Part shown: one piece after another, positions 1-8,880 of the stretch
How the letters are laid out: every line of letters starts with the position of its first letter
Numbering within the stretch: the stretch's first letter is position 1
NCBI GenBank assembly: GCA_016648135.1
Contig: JADDOH010002117.1
Span: 1-64,000, forward strand
Direction: 5' to 3'
Length of the DNA stretch: 64,000 nucleotides
From: Agrypnia vestita
Taxonomy: Eukaryota > Arthropoda > Insecta > Trichoptera > Phryganeidae
Notes under the pieces: model-generated
The model's input: the letters and a program-made list of their open reading frames with translations, nothing else
Told to the model about the DNA's origin: nothing
The model's database searches: none
Made by a program: the position numbers and the translations under genes

Positions 1-495
1 TACACTCAGAAAGCCGCGAATGCACAACATAGCTCACATACGAGAGAGTATAGAACGCCACGCATATTGGCGCAAATATTTCGCGCCCTTAGAACAAGAC
101 GCCACAATCCAAAATGTCGCGTTCCGAGTAAATCGCGTTTACCTTTTTTTATTTCTTTGTCTCAATTTTAATTAAAACTTAACTAAAATACCCGAACCGT
201 TCATATATGATAAACGTTCTTTGAATAATATATTTGTAGCCATATTTAAATTGTTATTCTAGATATTTTAGAAATGTTGTGTATTGCAATACAGAAATAA
301 TTCGTTTAACTTACAAATGGTTCTAGTTAGAGATATGGAAGTCTTATGTTATCATATATTGAGTACCGATTTACGTTCGATTTTTTTTTAAATGATCCTC
401 GTTGTCCGAAGAAAGCTTAAAGCTATTAAAATCCTCGAGCTGACCAGTGAAAAGAATGTTAGAGGCCTAAATGTTTTATATTTATTAACCTACAT
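1..495. other. Unannotated AT-rich flank
   Basis: No coding pattern or known repeat recognised. The first ~150 bases are less AT-rich (several cgcg words) and the rest is AT-rich. It abuts the TGTCACG-bounded repeat that starts at 496. Confidence 0.4.
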
Positions 496-1085
496 TGTCA
501 CGGGTCGTGACTGCTGGAGGCAAAATTGGAAATTAATTTGCGATTTATTTATTAATTATTCAATGTACAAAGTCACTTAACACGAATTTAACTTAGAGCT
601 ATTCTTTAAATCGCGTTATTTCATAATAGTACCACTCGTATGTGAACACTTTTTTATCGCTGGGTAACACTTTATTCATCGATCGTTAGCACATTCAATC
701 CTCGCACTTATTTATTTCGCAACTATCCGTAAGAACCATAAGTAATAACTCGTCCGATTATTTTACTCGGTATGTCTCGCTTCACAATCACGACTGGGCA
801 CACCTTGCCGTCGTCCGTGATCCACTTCGCGCTGAACAAACTGTCATAACAGAACTCTCTGATCCGCGCTATTTATATGTGATCTAATTGGATTCGAACC
901 CTCGAGAAGATTATTTGTATAAAGTTCCCGTCGCTTCTAGGTTGTTCCAGGCGTTTGTAGACGGTTCCAGAATTTTGTATATGATATGAGAGTATGGTAG
1001 ACTGTGTTAGAGGCTTCTTTGTTACTGTCGTCATTGACATATCACTAGGGATTCTGTACGAAATCTATTTTGCCATTTCGCTACA
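496..1085. repeat. ~590 bp TGTCACG repeat, copy 1 (possible solo LTR)
   Basis: Starts TGTCACG and ends near CATTTCGCTACA. It aligns end to end, with many changes, to 22874-23482. Shared blocks include ctgggtaacac, gaacaaactgtca, gcgatttatt and a common 3' end. The second copy has clean 7 bp inverted ends (TGTCACG/CGTGACA), which fits a solo LTR starting TG and ending CA. No target duplication is visible at either copy, so a non-autonomous DNA element is also possible. No coding capacity seen. Confidence 0.5.
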
Positions 1086-2165
1086 ATACATGTATATACT
1101 CAAATCTAACAATTACAAACCATTTCAGGGTTCAGCTAATATTTCATAAAAGTAAATCCGAAGTTTAATGTTATTTAAAGATGTTTTCTCAACGTTTTAA
1201 GAAAGTCCTTGTATAAAATAATCTACGTTCTAATTATTATTTAATTAAAACAGAATGTATTTGCGTACGGGGAAAATATTTTCATTAATACTGTTTACTT
1301 ATTAAACAAATTAAATTTGAAGTTTTCTTCCGAAAATTGTCTCCCCGAACTCCTTTGAAAATTTTAGATATTTATATAGGACCCTTGGGCCGTATCATAT
1401 TTCTAGGGGTGGAGGGGCTTTTAGGCCAACACGAACAATAAATATAAGGCGTGAAGTGCATTTCATCACCAAACTCAACACAATTTTGCTCAGGTGACAG
1501 TAAAATGTCAAAATTTTAAGTGTTTTCCGGTAGATTTATAATAAATAAAATAAATTCTACAAGACATTACAAGAATGATAATACTATAAATGAAATTAAA
1601 TTTTTTTTTTTGGGAATCTCAACAGTATACAATTTATTATAATAATACATAACGTATTTGGTAATTCGTAGACCAATTATAGAGATCCACGGCATAAAAT
1701 GTTAAATCAAGCAATAAAGAGAACATATATTAAATAGAGGGATAGGAGTGGGAGTTAGAGGGGGAAGTGGAGTGAGGTGTATGGGATTGTGGCTGAATGG
1801 AGTGCGTGTGTATTCTGTGCGTGACGTTGTATACAGATATGGGGGTATGTGTAAAGTGTTGAGAGTTTGGCTGTGGTGTGTGTATGACGTTGATCGGTCT
1901 CAGTTAATCAGGTAAAGATATAGAAACAAGTAATATAAGCGGTTTAAATACGATTTTTAAGAGCTGAGATGTTGGTATTAAATATATCAATGTCATTGAA
2001 GTGGTCATTGTATGCTTTGCATGTTCGGTGGATGAATGAGTTCTGTATATAGATCAAATATAGATCAATATAGATCAAAAAAATATAGATCAAAACTAAT
2101 AAACCAGTGAAAAAAAAAATAGAAATCTGTCAATAAATGACTGAGATATAGATTATTTAAGTTTA
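1086..2165. other. Non-coding stretch with G-rich segment and small TATAGATCAA repeat
   Basis: Mostly AT-rich. A purine and GT-rich segment lies at about 1735-1890 (gtgtgtg and ggagtggga words). Four near-tandem copies of tatagatcaa lie at 2047-2094. No gene seen. Confidence 0.4.
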
Positions 2166-2203
2166 CGTATTTTAGCGCGGATCGAATGTGACCTGTGCCG
2201 CCT

Positions 2204-2288
2204 GTGACGTCATTTGACCTAGTCGAGATTATCGCATCGCAGGCAGTAAGCGAACACGAGCTGCGTCGGCTAGGTCAAGTGACTTCAC
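2204..2288. promoter_or_regulatory. Inverted repeat containing TGACGTCA and AGGTCA-type half sites
   Basis: Two 19 bp arms (2204-2222 and 2270-2288) are inverted copies with two mismatches around a 47 bp spacer. The left arm holds the palindrome TGACGTCA (CRE/ATF type). Both arms hold TGACCTAG or CTAGGTCA, that is AGGTCA nuclear-receptor half sites. The spot is markedly more GC-rich than its surroundings. Regulatory function is inference; the arms could equally be remnants of a small inverted-repeat element. Confidence 0.3.
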
Positions 2289-2355
2289 ACGCTGGACCGT
2301 CCCATGAAACGAAATTATTTTTGCTACGCATCTTTCAAGTCCCACAACTTTTTCA

Positions 2356-2540
2356 TTTTTTTTTTAAATAGAAATGCGAACACGGAGTACGTGTCACATC
2401 AATATTCTTAATACGTTCAGACTAAGCTAAACGCTTGTGCTATGAAAATAGGACTAACTTGCTGGTCTGGAGTGAGATTTGAACCCGCGACCTTTGGATC
2501 ACGAGGCGAGAGTCGTGACCACAAGACCAACAAGCTACTC
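2356..2540 (-). mobile_element. tRNA-derived SINE, copy A
   Basis: Read on the minus strand, a tRNA-like head (GCTTGTTGGTCTTGTGG as A-box region, GGTTCAAATC as B box) is followed by a ~100 bp body containing AGTTAGTCCTATTTTCATAGC. It ends with ATTTCTATTT and a poly(A), seen as poly(T) at 2356-2365. Five other copies lie in the window (2953, 31136, 35771, 36932, 45530). Head, body and poly(A) define a Pol III SINE moved by a partner LINE, which I cannot identify. Confidence 0.8.
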
Positions 2541-2860
2541 TTTGTAAAGATATTTTAATGTTTCTTTCACATTTTTATTTAATTTTACTTAAATTTTTAT
2601 AATTAATCTAAAAACGGAAACAAGACTATGGCAAATTGAAATCTTAATCCGTTTAATAACAGTTGGGGTAGGAATATTACTAAATATATATTTTATTTCG
2701 AATTTTTTTTTTAAATGTATGCTAACGTAAATGCCTCAATATTTTTTCTGCACGCCTCTGGTGTCTATGTACTCGACCAATATACTCCATTCGGAGTGGA
2801 CACACGTGGAAAAATATGAATTTAATAACGGTGTCCACTAGTCCACAGTACTTTGCAGGT

Positions 2861-3230
2861 AGATTCCTGCTTTAATTATGAGTCGAAAATGTTCAATCAA
2901 CCATGACAAATGGAGATAAACGACATCGAAATTTGCAATTATTTTTCAATACATTTTTTTCCTTTTTAAAAAAATAGAGATGCGGACACGATGTATTCTC
3001 ACAGCTATTCTCGAACTAAGCCAAAAGTCTGTGCTATGAACATAGGAATAACTTATTGGTGTCCTGGAATGGGGCTCAAACCACGGACCACCAGATCACT
3101 AGGTGAGCGTCATGACAACTACACCAATAAGCTACTTTATGACTTATTTCTGACTTATTTTTTGTAAAACGTTGGACTATCATTACAGTAACTTATATCG
3201 AATATGAAAAATTAATCTCCTTTAATACAA
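2861..3230 (-). repeat. Dispersed repeat interrupted by SINE copy B
   Basis: The flanks of the SINE match 47041-47190, which lacks the SINE. Shared words are ttaattatgagtcgaaa, a gatatcgaa-type block and gtaaaacgttgg followed by ctat and taac. The second copy acts as the empty site, so the SINE is the younger insertion. Confidence 0.5.
2953..3136 (-). mobile_element. tRNA-derived SINE, copy B
   Basis: Minus-strand SINE of the same family as copy A: head GTAGCTTATTGGTGTAG, B-box-like GGTTTGAGCCCC, body with CATAGCACAGAC, then an A-rich tail (T-rich at 2953-2972). The head differs enough from copy A to suggest a second subfamily, shared with the copy at 36932, whose tRNA head reads gtgtcctggaatggggct on the plus strand. 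Confidence 0.75.
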
Positions 3231-3505
3231 GTCAAATTAAATGAGAAAAACCTTCCAATTCCAATTGGAAAACATTCCAATTGGAATTTTTCAGGGTGTT
3301 TATAATTTTATTAAATTTTTGTTGAAACGAATGACTTTTTCGTTATAATATGATATAAGTTAGTGTGTAATGATAGTCCAATTGGAATTTCTGGGGGGTT
3401 TTTAATATTTTATTTACCTTATATTCAAACAAATGATGTTTTCGTAATCGATATATAAAAGTTAATGTAATGATAGTTCAAAGTTCTATAAAAAATAAGT
3501 CAGAA
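3151..3505. repeat. Foldback repeat with internal 101 bp tandem duplication
   Basis: The block at 3151-3210 (gacttattttttgtaaaac, then actatcattaca) returns inverted at about 3445-3505. Between them two 101 bp direct units begin at 3278 and 3379, both starting caattggaattt and ending taatgatagt. The arrangement looks like a foldback or MITE-type element. No coding capacity. Confidence 0.45.
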
Positions 3506-4260
3506 ATATTGAGAAAAAATTTCAAGAATGTTCTTAGGTTTTCACGGCACTTCCTGCTTTATACATTTTCAGTACCTATTTATTGATTGAATATATTAAT
3601 AATTAATATAAATTAACTTTGTTTAAACCACTTATTTATTGAAAAAAATCAACATGTTTCAAAGCATTTAAATTTTAATACATTTGAAGAAGAAGAATAT
3701 ATTAATGGTTGATTTTAGTTAACAATAAATTTTAGGTTAAATAAACTTACTAAAGAAATCAAAAATACTTGCATTCGTATATGTTATATTAAATAGCTAA
3801 TAATGATAAGGGTTAAAAAATTTGATGTAAATCAAAATAATCCATATGTTACGGAGAATTGTTAAAAGCCGCATAGAAGGCTTTCTTAAATGTATTGGAG
3901 AATTCTATTTTAGACAGATCTGGAACACTCTCTAACCTTTTAACAGTCAGCCATATTTAGCATGAGGAAAAAATGTTTCCACGTAGGGATTCAATTGGCT
4001 TAATAACCAATATTATGTTCCAAAAGCATGCGAAACCTAATAAAAAATATTAATATAAAAATAATGAGACCTGATGTCGAAAAACTTGCGGCAAACCAAA
4101 TATAGATATCCATAAATAATATTAAAAGTATATAGATAAGATATACTTAAGGATAAGACATGGATTATTAGAAAGTACACAATAGCTTTAAGGAATATTT
4201 ATAAGGGTAAAATTTTTACTGTGACATTTTAAAAATAACAAATTTTCTATATTGTAGACT
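3506..4260. other. AT-rich stretch, nothing recognised
   Basis: Long A/T runs and no recognisable element or gene. It ends where a LINE tail begins. Confidence 0.4.
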
Positions 4261-4268
4261 TCAGATAT

Positions 4269-4374
4269 ATGAATGTGGCCGAAGCAAAAGTGGTGTGCCA
4301 GGATAGAAGAGTGTTGCGTTCAATCATCTCTGCCTACCCCTGCGGGGAAACGGCATGATGGTTAGTTAGTTAGT
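4269..4374 (+). pseudogene. LINE 3' tail fragment
   Basis: A 29-residue open frame (MNVAEAKVVCQDRRVLRSII, then SAYPCGETA and stop) is followed directly by tggttagttagttagtt, a GTTA-type 3' tail. The same peptide end and tail occur at 41465-41745, so both are 5'-truncated copies of one non-LTR retrotransposon whose ORF ends in this peptide. The clade is not resolved. This copy keeps only the last ~100 bp. Confidence 0.7.
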
Positions 4375-4690
4375 TCAGACTAAACGAATGACCGCTCTGT
4401 TCCCATCGACCGAAGGGCCTATGAGGGCGCTGAAAGGCATCAGTACATTACTGACGATTTTATTTTGTTTAGCATAGACTAGCTAAAGCACTGAAATTTT
4501 CAACATTTACGTAAAACAGATGACTATACATTATTAAATCATTTTTGATATGCTTTGATCATTATTTAGATTAAAATTAATAATTTTCCGTTATTATTGA
4601 GTGCTCGGTTGTTTTCACCATTAAAATTTGGATAAGCAGATTAAATTTGGTTACAGCATGGTGATGTCAAAAAAAAAACTATTACGAATG
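4375..4690. other. Non-coding stretch between LINE tail and PLE terminus
   Basis: No gene or repeat recognised. A less AT-rich segment lies at about 4385-4445. Confidence 0.35.
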
Positions 4691-4879
4691 TTTGTAAAAC
4701 AATTATATATAAATATAGCACTTATCTAAGACCACTTGTGAGTTTATGACTACACGACTAGTTTCGACAACCACAGTTGTCATCAACGGGTGATTATATT
4801 AACTAAAGCATCGACAAGTTAAACTTAAACTGTAGGTATCTCATCCGATGAACACTGATTATTTAACTGTAATTTCGGA
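4690..4879 (-). mobile_element. Penelope-like element terminus, second family
   Basis: The minus strand carries a hammerhead-like core (TTGATGA, a GACAAC/GTTGTC hairpin, GAAAC) at 4761-4786. This is the same layout as the PLE termini just to the right but with a different sequence. No coding part is left. Assignment to PLE rests on the core and the neighbourhood. Confidence 0.45.
4761..4786 (-). ncRNA. Hammerhead-ribozyme-like core
   Basis: Minus strand: TGATGA, then stem CAAC/GTTG closed by further pairs, then GAAAC. Hammerhead ribozymes are known from the terminal repeats of Penelope-like elements. Helices I and III were not clearly delimited here, so activity is not implied. Confidence 0.4.
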
Positions 4880-5245
4880 TATTTTATACGCAACGTATGT
4901 ATTACCGAGAAGCGAATCTCGACGTTTCGTTGGATACTTATCCAACGTCATCAGGAGGACGACCCTTACCCGCGGAGGTGGAGGTCAGACTGATTAGGTG
5001 CTGCTTTCTAGGGCGTAAAGTGTATGCACTTTGTTGTGGAGTGTTCTCTTCGTCTGCAAAAGAGGTCGCCAGTGTGCAATATGCACTAGTTACGTCGGCG
5101 GGTTTTTACTGCGACTTCTCTCAAGGAAGGAAGGTTGAATCAGTGTCGTTGGAACAGGGCGCCAAATACTTGATAGTTTGTAACTTCCATTGATCCATTG
5201 ATCCAAAATCCATTGAAATATACAAACATCCCAATTTCAATAGAG
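4880..5245 (-). mobile_element. PLE terminal repeat, inverted pair left arm
   Basis: This is the reverse complement of 5246-5567. Both arms share the stretch from the sequence before acagttaaat through the hammerhead-like core to ggcgccaaatacttgatag, with scattered differences. The arms meet at about 5190-5245 in a short non-homologous spacer. Inverted pseudo-LTR pairs are typical of Penelope-like elements. The open frame across this arm (4897-5193) reflects the terminal repeat, not a separate gene. Confidence 0.65.
4924..4954 (-). ncRNA. Hammerhead-like core, PLE left arm
   Basis: Minus strand: CTGATGA, stem CGTTGGATA/TATCCAACG with a 2 nt loop, then AAAC. Read with the core G, this gives the conserved CUGAUGA and GAAA boxes. 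A further hairpin (CGAGA/TCTCG) and GTA follow, which could be helix III and the cleavage triplet. Helix I is not obvious. Confidence 0.55.
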
Positions 5246-5567
5246 ATGACAGCTACAAACTATCAAGTATTTGGCGCCCTATTCTTACGACGCTGATTTA
5301 ACCCTTGAGAGAAGTCGCAGTAAAATCCGCCGACGTAACTAGTACATATTGCACACTGGCGACCTCTTTTGCAGAAGAAGAGAACACTCCACAACAAAGT
5401 GCATACAATTTACGCCCTAGAAAGCAGCACCAAATCAGTCTGACCTCCACCTCCGCGGGTAAAGGTCGTCCTCCTGATGACGTTGGTTAAGTATCCAACG
5501 AAACGTCGAGATTCGCTTCTCGGTAATACATACGGTGCGTATAAAATATCCGAAATTACAGTTAAAT
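5246..5567 (+). mobile_element. PLE terminal repeat, inverted pair right arm
   Basis: Plus-orientation partner of 4880-5245. After the hammerhead-like core it continues through ataaaatatccgaaattac to the ATG at 5568, so this arm represents the 5' end of an element. An open frame through the arm contains AYNLRPRKQHQ, but its mirrored copy in the left arm and the lack of any partner domain argue against a gene. Confidence 0.65.
5474..5504 (+). ncRNA. Hammerhead-like core, PLE right arm
   Basis: CTGATGA at 5474-5480, stem CGTTGG/CCAACG around an 8 nt loop, GAAAC at 5500-5504. It is followed by the hairpin CGAGA-TTCGCT-TCTCG and then GTA. One upper stem pair seen in the left arm (ATA/TAT) is lost here. 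Confidence 0.55.
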
Positions 5568-5750
5568 ATGTCTAACGACCGTAATAACAACCTTAACTCT
5601 TTAAACACTGATTATGACGATGTTTGCTGTTTCTTTTGCTTCGATCACTTTCTCGAATATTCTGTTCAATTTCGTAAGATATTTAAATCACCGACGTTCA
5701 TATTCGAAAGACTTCTCGCTTGTTGGTCGTTCCCCGCTGGGAGATCTTGA
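5568..5750 (+). pseudogene. 5' coding fragment after PLE terminus
   Basis: An open frame begins MSNDRNNNLNSLNTDYDD directly after the terminal repeat. The first twelve codons also follow the PLE junction at 40047. The shared position suggests this is the N-terminus of the PLE ORF, truncated after ~60 codons. It contains CCFFCFDHF, a possible Cys/His cluster. No RT motif is left. Confidence 0.4.
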
Positions 5751-6149
5751 GGAGATCATGAGTTTTTTTTTCGTATTTTTCCTTTAGTTAAGTTTCATAT
5801 TGTTTACGGGCAGAAACCAATTATTTTCCTTCCGTTGAGTGCTGCTCCTGCACTGAGTATCTGTTTTTTCTGCCGGTCCTGACATCGTTGCCGGAAGTCG
5901 TCCTATGTTTCTTTTTGTTTGTCATTTATTATCCCCTTGAGGGGCGGTTTACGTTGTTTGACTTCAAACCATCCACTGCAGCCGCCGTAGGTCTTTAATT
6001 ATTTTGTTATTGTTACTTTAATTTATTTTGTTTTAACATTTTATTTAATTCTGTTTTGCTTGGTTTTGTTTAACTTATGATTTCATTTGTCAAATTTTCA
6101 AAGAAAGCAAACACTTGGTGGTGAGACGTTATAATTAAATAAATAAAAA
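5751..6149. other. Unassigned repeat-like stretch between PLE copies
   Basis: T-rich on the plus strand, with a more GC-balanced middle (5810-6000: tgctgctcctgcactgag, ccccttgaggggcggtttac). No second copy in the window and no coding pattern recognised. Confidence 0.35.
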
Positions 6150-6263
6150 TAACTCTGTTATACACCACTTATATTTATTAAAAATCCAACCAGGTTTCGC
6201 TACTACCGTAGTTTCTTCAGGGATCTTAACTGTCTAAACAAACAAAAGTTATGCGCTTATATA
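6150..6263 (-). mobile_element. PLE 3' terminus (third family), left inverted copy
   Basis: Its sequence (aaaatccaaccaggtttcgc) is the reverse complement of 6848-6945. It carries a hammerhead-like core at 6194-6220 (minus strand CTGAAGA, stem, GAAAC). The GIY-YIG coding remnant lies just upstream in the same orientation, so this is the 3' end of that copy. Confidence 0.65.
6194..6220 (-). ncRNA. Hammerhead-like core, third PLE family, left
   Basis: Minus strand CTGAAGA (fits CUGANGA), hairpin around ACTACGGTAGT, then GAAAC. Mirror image of 6858-6884, with one stem change. Confidence 0.45.
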
Positions 6264-6632
6264 CTAGGGTGAAAGGTGGAAGGACGGAGTGCCAATAGTG
6301 GGGGTAGGGGGTGGGATTACACAGGGAATATTATTATTAAGAGGGAACATACTTAAGAGTGGACTATAAGACAAATTTATTTGATTATTAATTATTTTAT
6401 GATTTAAATTAATGGCTTTTCTTATCTCTAATGCCTCTAAATTATCTAGTCTAATACCTATTCCGTTTTTATGAATAATACTAACTCCTGTGCTATTATT
6501 GAACGTGTGGTCTTCTTCAATTAAATGGTTTACAAATTCTGAGAACCCACTACTTTTTAAATAACGCAAGTGCTCTTTTACTCTAATTTTTACATTACGC
6601 GATGTCTTCTCTATATAAAACGCGGGGCAATC
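6264..6632 (-). pseudogene. PLE GIY-YIG endonuclease C-terminal fragment
   Basis: A 123-codon open frame reads from DCPAFYIEKTSRNVKIRVKE to the C-terminus. CPAFYI-x-KTSRN-x-KIR-x-KEHL matches the family signature of Penelope GIY-YIG nucleases (C-x-YIG-x-T-R-x-R-x-EH), with the central glycine replaced by E. Downstream, SGFSEFVNHLIEEDHTF and GIRLDNLEALEIRKAI resemble the end of PLE ORFs (a late H and an E-x-x-E-I helix). The first GIY half and the RT domain are missing, so this is a 5'-truncated copy without a usable enzyme. Confidence 0.75.
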
Positions 6633-6677
6633 TTATCACGTGATACCTTTCTTTTAGAATTGTCCAAAATCAAATAG

Positions 6678-6851
6678 ATAGCAGTTAATAATGGTTATGA
6701 AGCTAGCTTAGTAGATAATAGTTTAAACAGAAAAATGCAACAATTAGCCGGTAATAAATTTTTGTTCCACAGTAGTGATGTAGTTAAGCACCAAGATTTC
6801 CAATGGCGTCGTATTTTATTTATTAATTCTACTTTTTCCACTTCTAGCTGA
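6678..6851 (+). pseudogene. PLE reverse transcriptase C-terminal fragment, opposite orientation
   Basis: Open frame IAVNNGYEASLVDNSLNRKM and onward for 58 codons to a stop at 6849-6851. The A-I/V-N-N-G-Y-x-x-x-L-V-D motif is found near the end of PLE reverse transcriptases, just before the endonuclease. It points right while the GIY-YIG fragment at 6264-6632 points left, so two truncated copies are joined 5' to 5' near 6633-6677. The RT end runs straight into a 3' terminus without a GIY-YIG domain. Confidence 0.6.
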
Positions 6852-6945
6852 AGATCCCTGAAGAAGCTACGGTAGTAGCGAAACCTGGTTGGATTTTTAA
6901 TTAATATAAGTGGTGTATAACAAAGTTATTTTTATATTTGATTTC
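6848..6945 (+). mobile_element. PLE 3' terminus, right inverted copy
   Basis: Contains tccctgaagaagctacgg, then gtagcgaaacctggttgg and ataagtggtgtataac. It is the inverted partner of 6150-6235. The near-identical termini bracket a ~790 bp head-to-head PLE composite. Confidence 0.65.
6858..6884 (+). ncRNA. Hammerhead-like core, third PLE family, right
   Basis: CTGAAGA, an unpaired A, stem GCTAC/GTAGC with loop GGTA, then GAAAC. The boxes fit CUGANGA and GAAA. No clear helix I or III partners. Confidence 0.45.
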
Positions 6946-7007
6946 ATTTGTGTTTTATGTTTAAATTATACAACTTTTGTTTTGTTTTATTTCATGTATG
7001 ATATTTT

Positions 7008-7222
7008 AATAAAGACTTATTTCACGGTGGGGACAGTGAATGGTTTGTTTCTGTGGCCGTGCGGTACCGCGGCGGTTTATACGACCGCTGCGGGATGGCA
7101 CGGTCTTGCAAAGTAGTATTAAAAAAATACCAACCTGGAGACGATTGAGTAGGATCGATAAGGAAGCTTTTGCTCTTATAACGGTCCTGGGTAAGCGGTG
7201 GGTACCATTCACTGATCCTTGG
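7008..7222 (+). repeat. ~215 bp dispersed repeat with GGGACAGTGAATGG end, copy 1
   Basis: Begins aataaagactta, then ggggacagtgaatgg, and ends ggtaccattcactgatcc. The ends CAGTGAATGG and CCATTCACTG are inverted. The second half encodes a conserved peptide seen in all three copies (here TWRRLSRIDKEAFALI). Other copies lie at 8668-8880 and, inverted, at 47582-47788. The ORFs crossing it in three frames are not separately supported. Superfamily unknown. Confidence 0.55.
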
Positions 7223-7366
7223 TTGTCTGTTTCTTTCCCGCCCTAACTCTGTGTCCTTTCTTTTGGTTTTCTTGTTTTTTATTTCGATTGGCTCATTATT
7301 TTACTCTGTTTTCTTCTATTGCTACCGTAAATATATGTCTTCTTTAACTTGTAATATTTGATAATA

Positions 7367-8650
7367 TTAGGTCCTTACATATGAAATTGGCGTTTAGTAT
7401 GGGAGGAACATAAAGCCGATTTTTTTTTATTATAATATATTTATTTAATCAAAGTATGTACCATTGCTATCTATGCACTTTTGCCATCTCATAGGTAGTT
7501 CATCGATCCCTTTACTAAAAAACCCATTCGGACGGGAATCAATAAAATCTTTGAAGGCGGTTTGGACTGCCCCATCGGAGTTGAATTTTTTCCTTTGCAA
7601 GAAGTTATCCAAATTTCGAAAAAAATGGTAATCCGTTGGGGCAAGGTCCGGAGAGTACGGTGGATGTCTTAGACATTCCAATTGAAGCTCCTCTAATTGG
7701 TAGCCGTCTGTTGTGCAGTGTGTGGTCTAGCGTTATCATGAAGCAGCAGTGGCCTAGAGCGATTAACCAGCCTCGGTTGTTAAGCAGCTAGCTTTTCCAT
7801 CATGGTTTGCAGTTGCTGACAATAGACATCTGCCGTAAACGTCTGGCCAGATTTAAGAAAGCTGTAGTGAACGACACCAGCACTAGTCCACCAAACGCTC
7901 ACAAGTAACTTTTTTGGAGTCAATTTTCGCTTGGGGCATGGTTTGGCTGGTTCGGAAGGGTTCAGCCATTGCGATGAGCGCTTCCGATTATTGTACAGGA
8001 TCCACTTTTCATCACAGGTAATGATTCGATTTAAAATCCCTTCATTATTGTGCCGGTTGAGTAATGCAACGCAGCAGTCAACGCGCGTTTGTTGATTTGC
8101 TTCACTCAATTCGTGAGGTACCCACCTTTCAAGCTTTTTCACCTTACCAATTTGCTTCAAGTCGATTAAAACAGTTTTATCACTAACACCGCAGCCTGCA
8201 GCTAACTCGGATGTGGTTTGCGATGGATCCGCTTCCACAATAGCCTTCAATTCTTCATTATCAACTTTGGTCTCCGGCCGTCCACGGGGCTTGTTCTGCA
8301 GGTCGAAATTTCCAGAACGAAAACGTTGGAACCAAAAACGCACTGTGTTTCTTTTGCGGCACCGTCGCCATACACATCATTAATCCTTCGAGCCGTTTCT
8401 GCAGCACTGGTGCCACGGTGGAACTCGTACTCGTAAATAACGCGATATTTCAAGTTTTTCATTTTGTAAACTGAGTGACGCAAAGAAAAAAACAATTGAG
8501 GAAAAAACAAATGAATTATAATTTTCAAAACACAAATACATGAGTAAATAGCTGTATAAATTTGGATTTGAAATTCCTAACCAAAGAGAAGATATTTGAG
8601 ATCAAATTTGCCAGTACGGCAAAACGCCAATTTCATATGTAAGGACCTAA
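7367..8650 (-). mobile_element. mariner transposon, structurally complete
   Basis: A 1,284 bp element flanked by TA at 7365-7366 and 8651-8652. Perfect 29 bp terminal inverted repeats begin TTAGGTCCTTACATATG (7367-7395 and 8622-8650). Length, TA duplication and the DD34D transposase identify a mariner (IS630-Tc1-mariner). Identical TIRs with only a few coding lesions suggest a moderately recent insertion. It sits between two copies of the ~215 bp dispersed repeat. Confidence 0.95.
7445..8462 (-). pseudogene. mariner transposase, frameshifted
   Basis: The minus-strand gene spans 339 codons, close to the usual ~345. It starts MKNLKYRVIYEYEFHRGTSA (N-terminal HTH half), then the second HTH and linker (RGRPETKVDNEELKAIVE), the mariner signature WVPHEL, first catalytic Asp in ITCDEKWILYN, second in HDNARPHTAQQ, and third in YSPDLAPTDYHFF. 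Counting the residues gives D-D(34)D. Frameshifts near 8345 (after GAAKE) and near 7690-7700 (between HDNARPH and LEELQLECLR) break the frame, so no transposase is expected. The stop is at 7445-7447 and a long 3' UTR is absent, as usual. The subfamily was not resolved. Confidence 0.93.
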
Positions 8651-8667
8651 TACTATGGATGTTTATC

Positions 8668-8880
8668 TAATAAATGTTTATTTCTCTGTGGGAGAGATAG
8701 GTACAGTGAGTTTACTTTTGCGGGCCTCTCCAGGTCGCGTCGCTCTTTACACGACGTGACACGGAGACAGGTTTTTAGAGAAAAAAATGTCAACCTGGCG
8801 ACGTATGAGTAGGGTCGATATATTAGCTTTCGCCATAAAACTACCCTGGGAATGTGATGGGTGTCTATTCACTGACCCAT
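8668..8880 (+). repeat. ~215 bp dispersed repeat, copy 2
   Basis: Matches copy 1 (7008-7222) with more divergence: gggagagataggtacagtgag at the start, atgtcaacctggcgacg in the middle, tctattcactgaccc at the end. Here the shared peptide begins with an ATG (MSTWRRMSRVD). A decayed open frame continues past the end of the unit (VRVNASNILESPSNFQIQS), so the repeat may be part of a longer coding element. Confidence 0.5.

Noticed and set aside
4897..5490. Two open frames (98 and 61 codons) in opposite arms of the PLE inverted repeat
   Set aside because: They are mirror images caused by the inverted terminal repeat. No domain, and the frames differ between arms.
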